5,683 nucleotides of DNA from Alistipes sp. (GTDB taxonomy: Bacteria > Bacteroidota > Bacteroidia > Bacteroidales > Rikenellaceae): positions 1 to 5,683 of the forward strand of contig JAFOCZ010000086.1 in the NCBI GenBank assembly GCA_017380955.1, read 5' to 3'. Within the stretch, counting starts at the first letter, position 1. Each line of letters starts with the position of its first letter. The notes beneath the pieces are model-generated. The model did no database searches. It had not been told where the DNA came from and saw only the letters and a program-made list of their open reading frames with translations. Shown here piece after piece: positions 5,637 through 5,683 of the stretch. The position numbers were made by a program, and so were the translations under genes.

Positions 5637-5683
5637 ATGAAGAGATACTTATATATATTATTAGCCGTTGTGGGCATCGTCAC
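5637..5683 (+). CDS. Start of an exported or membrane protein, cut by the window edge
   Basis: An ATG at 5637 opens a frame that stays open to the last base, giving 15 complete codons: MKRYLYILLAVVGIV plus the first two bases of a Thr codon (ACN). The Lys-Arg followed by a strongly hydrophobic run is the beginning of a signal peptide or membrane anchor. It starts 25 bases after the protease stop on the same strand, with an A/T-rich leader (CAATACTATTACTACT), as expected for the next gene of the cluster. The product cannot be identified from this fragment. It might be another secreted or outer-membrane partner of the protease, but that is only suggested by adjacency. Confidence 0.6.
   Translation, partial: MKRYLYILLAVVGIV

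Noticed and set aside
359..5683. Dedicated defence, toxin-antitoxin or secretion system
   Set aside because: The identified products (SIMPL protein, GltX, GalM, S8 protease) are common housekeeping or envelope proteins with no known joint system.

Overview
The window looks like a chromosomal segment of a member of the Bacteroidota, most likely Bacteroidales. An Alistipes-like member of the Rikenellaceae is my best guess, not a demonstrated assignment. The reasons are a glutamyl-tRNA synthetase carrying the Bacteroidota-type insertion after KLSKR, a lipoprotein S8 protease ending in NGGWL, A/T-rich start-site leaders without a strong Shine-Dalgarno sequence, and intergenic DNA packed with low-complexity heptamer repeats.

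Layout. Positions 1-358 contain no gene that I can support. They hold a repeat cluster: a degenerate heptamer array (AGTGAAA-like) with a small hairpin, a palindromic element of about 110 bp (67-176), two near-identical TTTCACC heptamer arrays each preceded by a small hairpin, a 7-bp-stem hairpin, and an ATTACTA heptamer array ending 11 bases before the first gene. From 359 to the end everything is coded on the + strand with short spacing: a membrane-anchored SIMPL (DUF541) protein (359-1102), glutamyl-tRNA synthetase gltX (1134-2666), aldose 1-epimerase galM (2666-3721, overlapping gltX by one base), an exported subtilisin-like lipoprotein protease (3737-5611), and the first 15 codons of another exported or membrane protein (5637 to the window edge).

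How the genes fit together. The gaps are 31, -1, 15 and 25 bases, and I see no convincing terminator between genes, so a single transcription unit is plausible. The products do not form one pathway. gltX serves translation, galM serves sugar metabolism, and SIMPL, the protease and the last gene are envelope-directed. This looks like a housekeeping operon without a shared theme, not a dedicated system.

The part that conventional annotation does not explain is the upstream repeat cluster. It has an orderly, mirror-like architecture: heptamer arrays in opposite orientation on either side of a palindrome, with short hairpins of different sequence but similar CG...CG form between arrays. I see no sign of CRISPR, prophage, a transposase gene, a toxin-antitoxin pair or a defence system.
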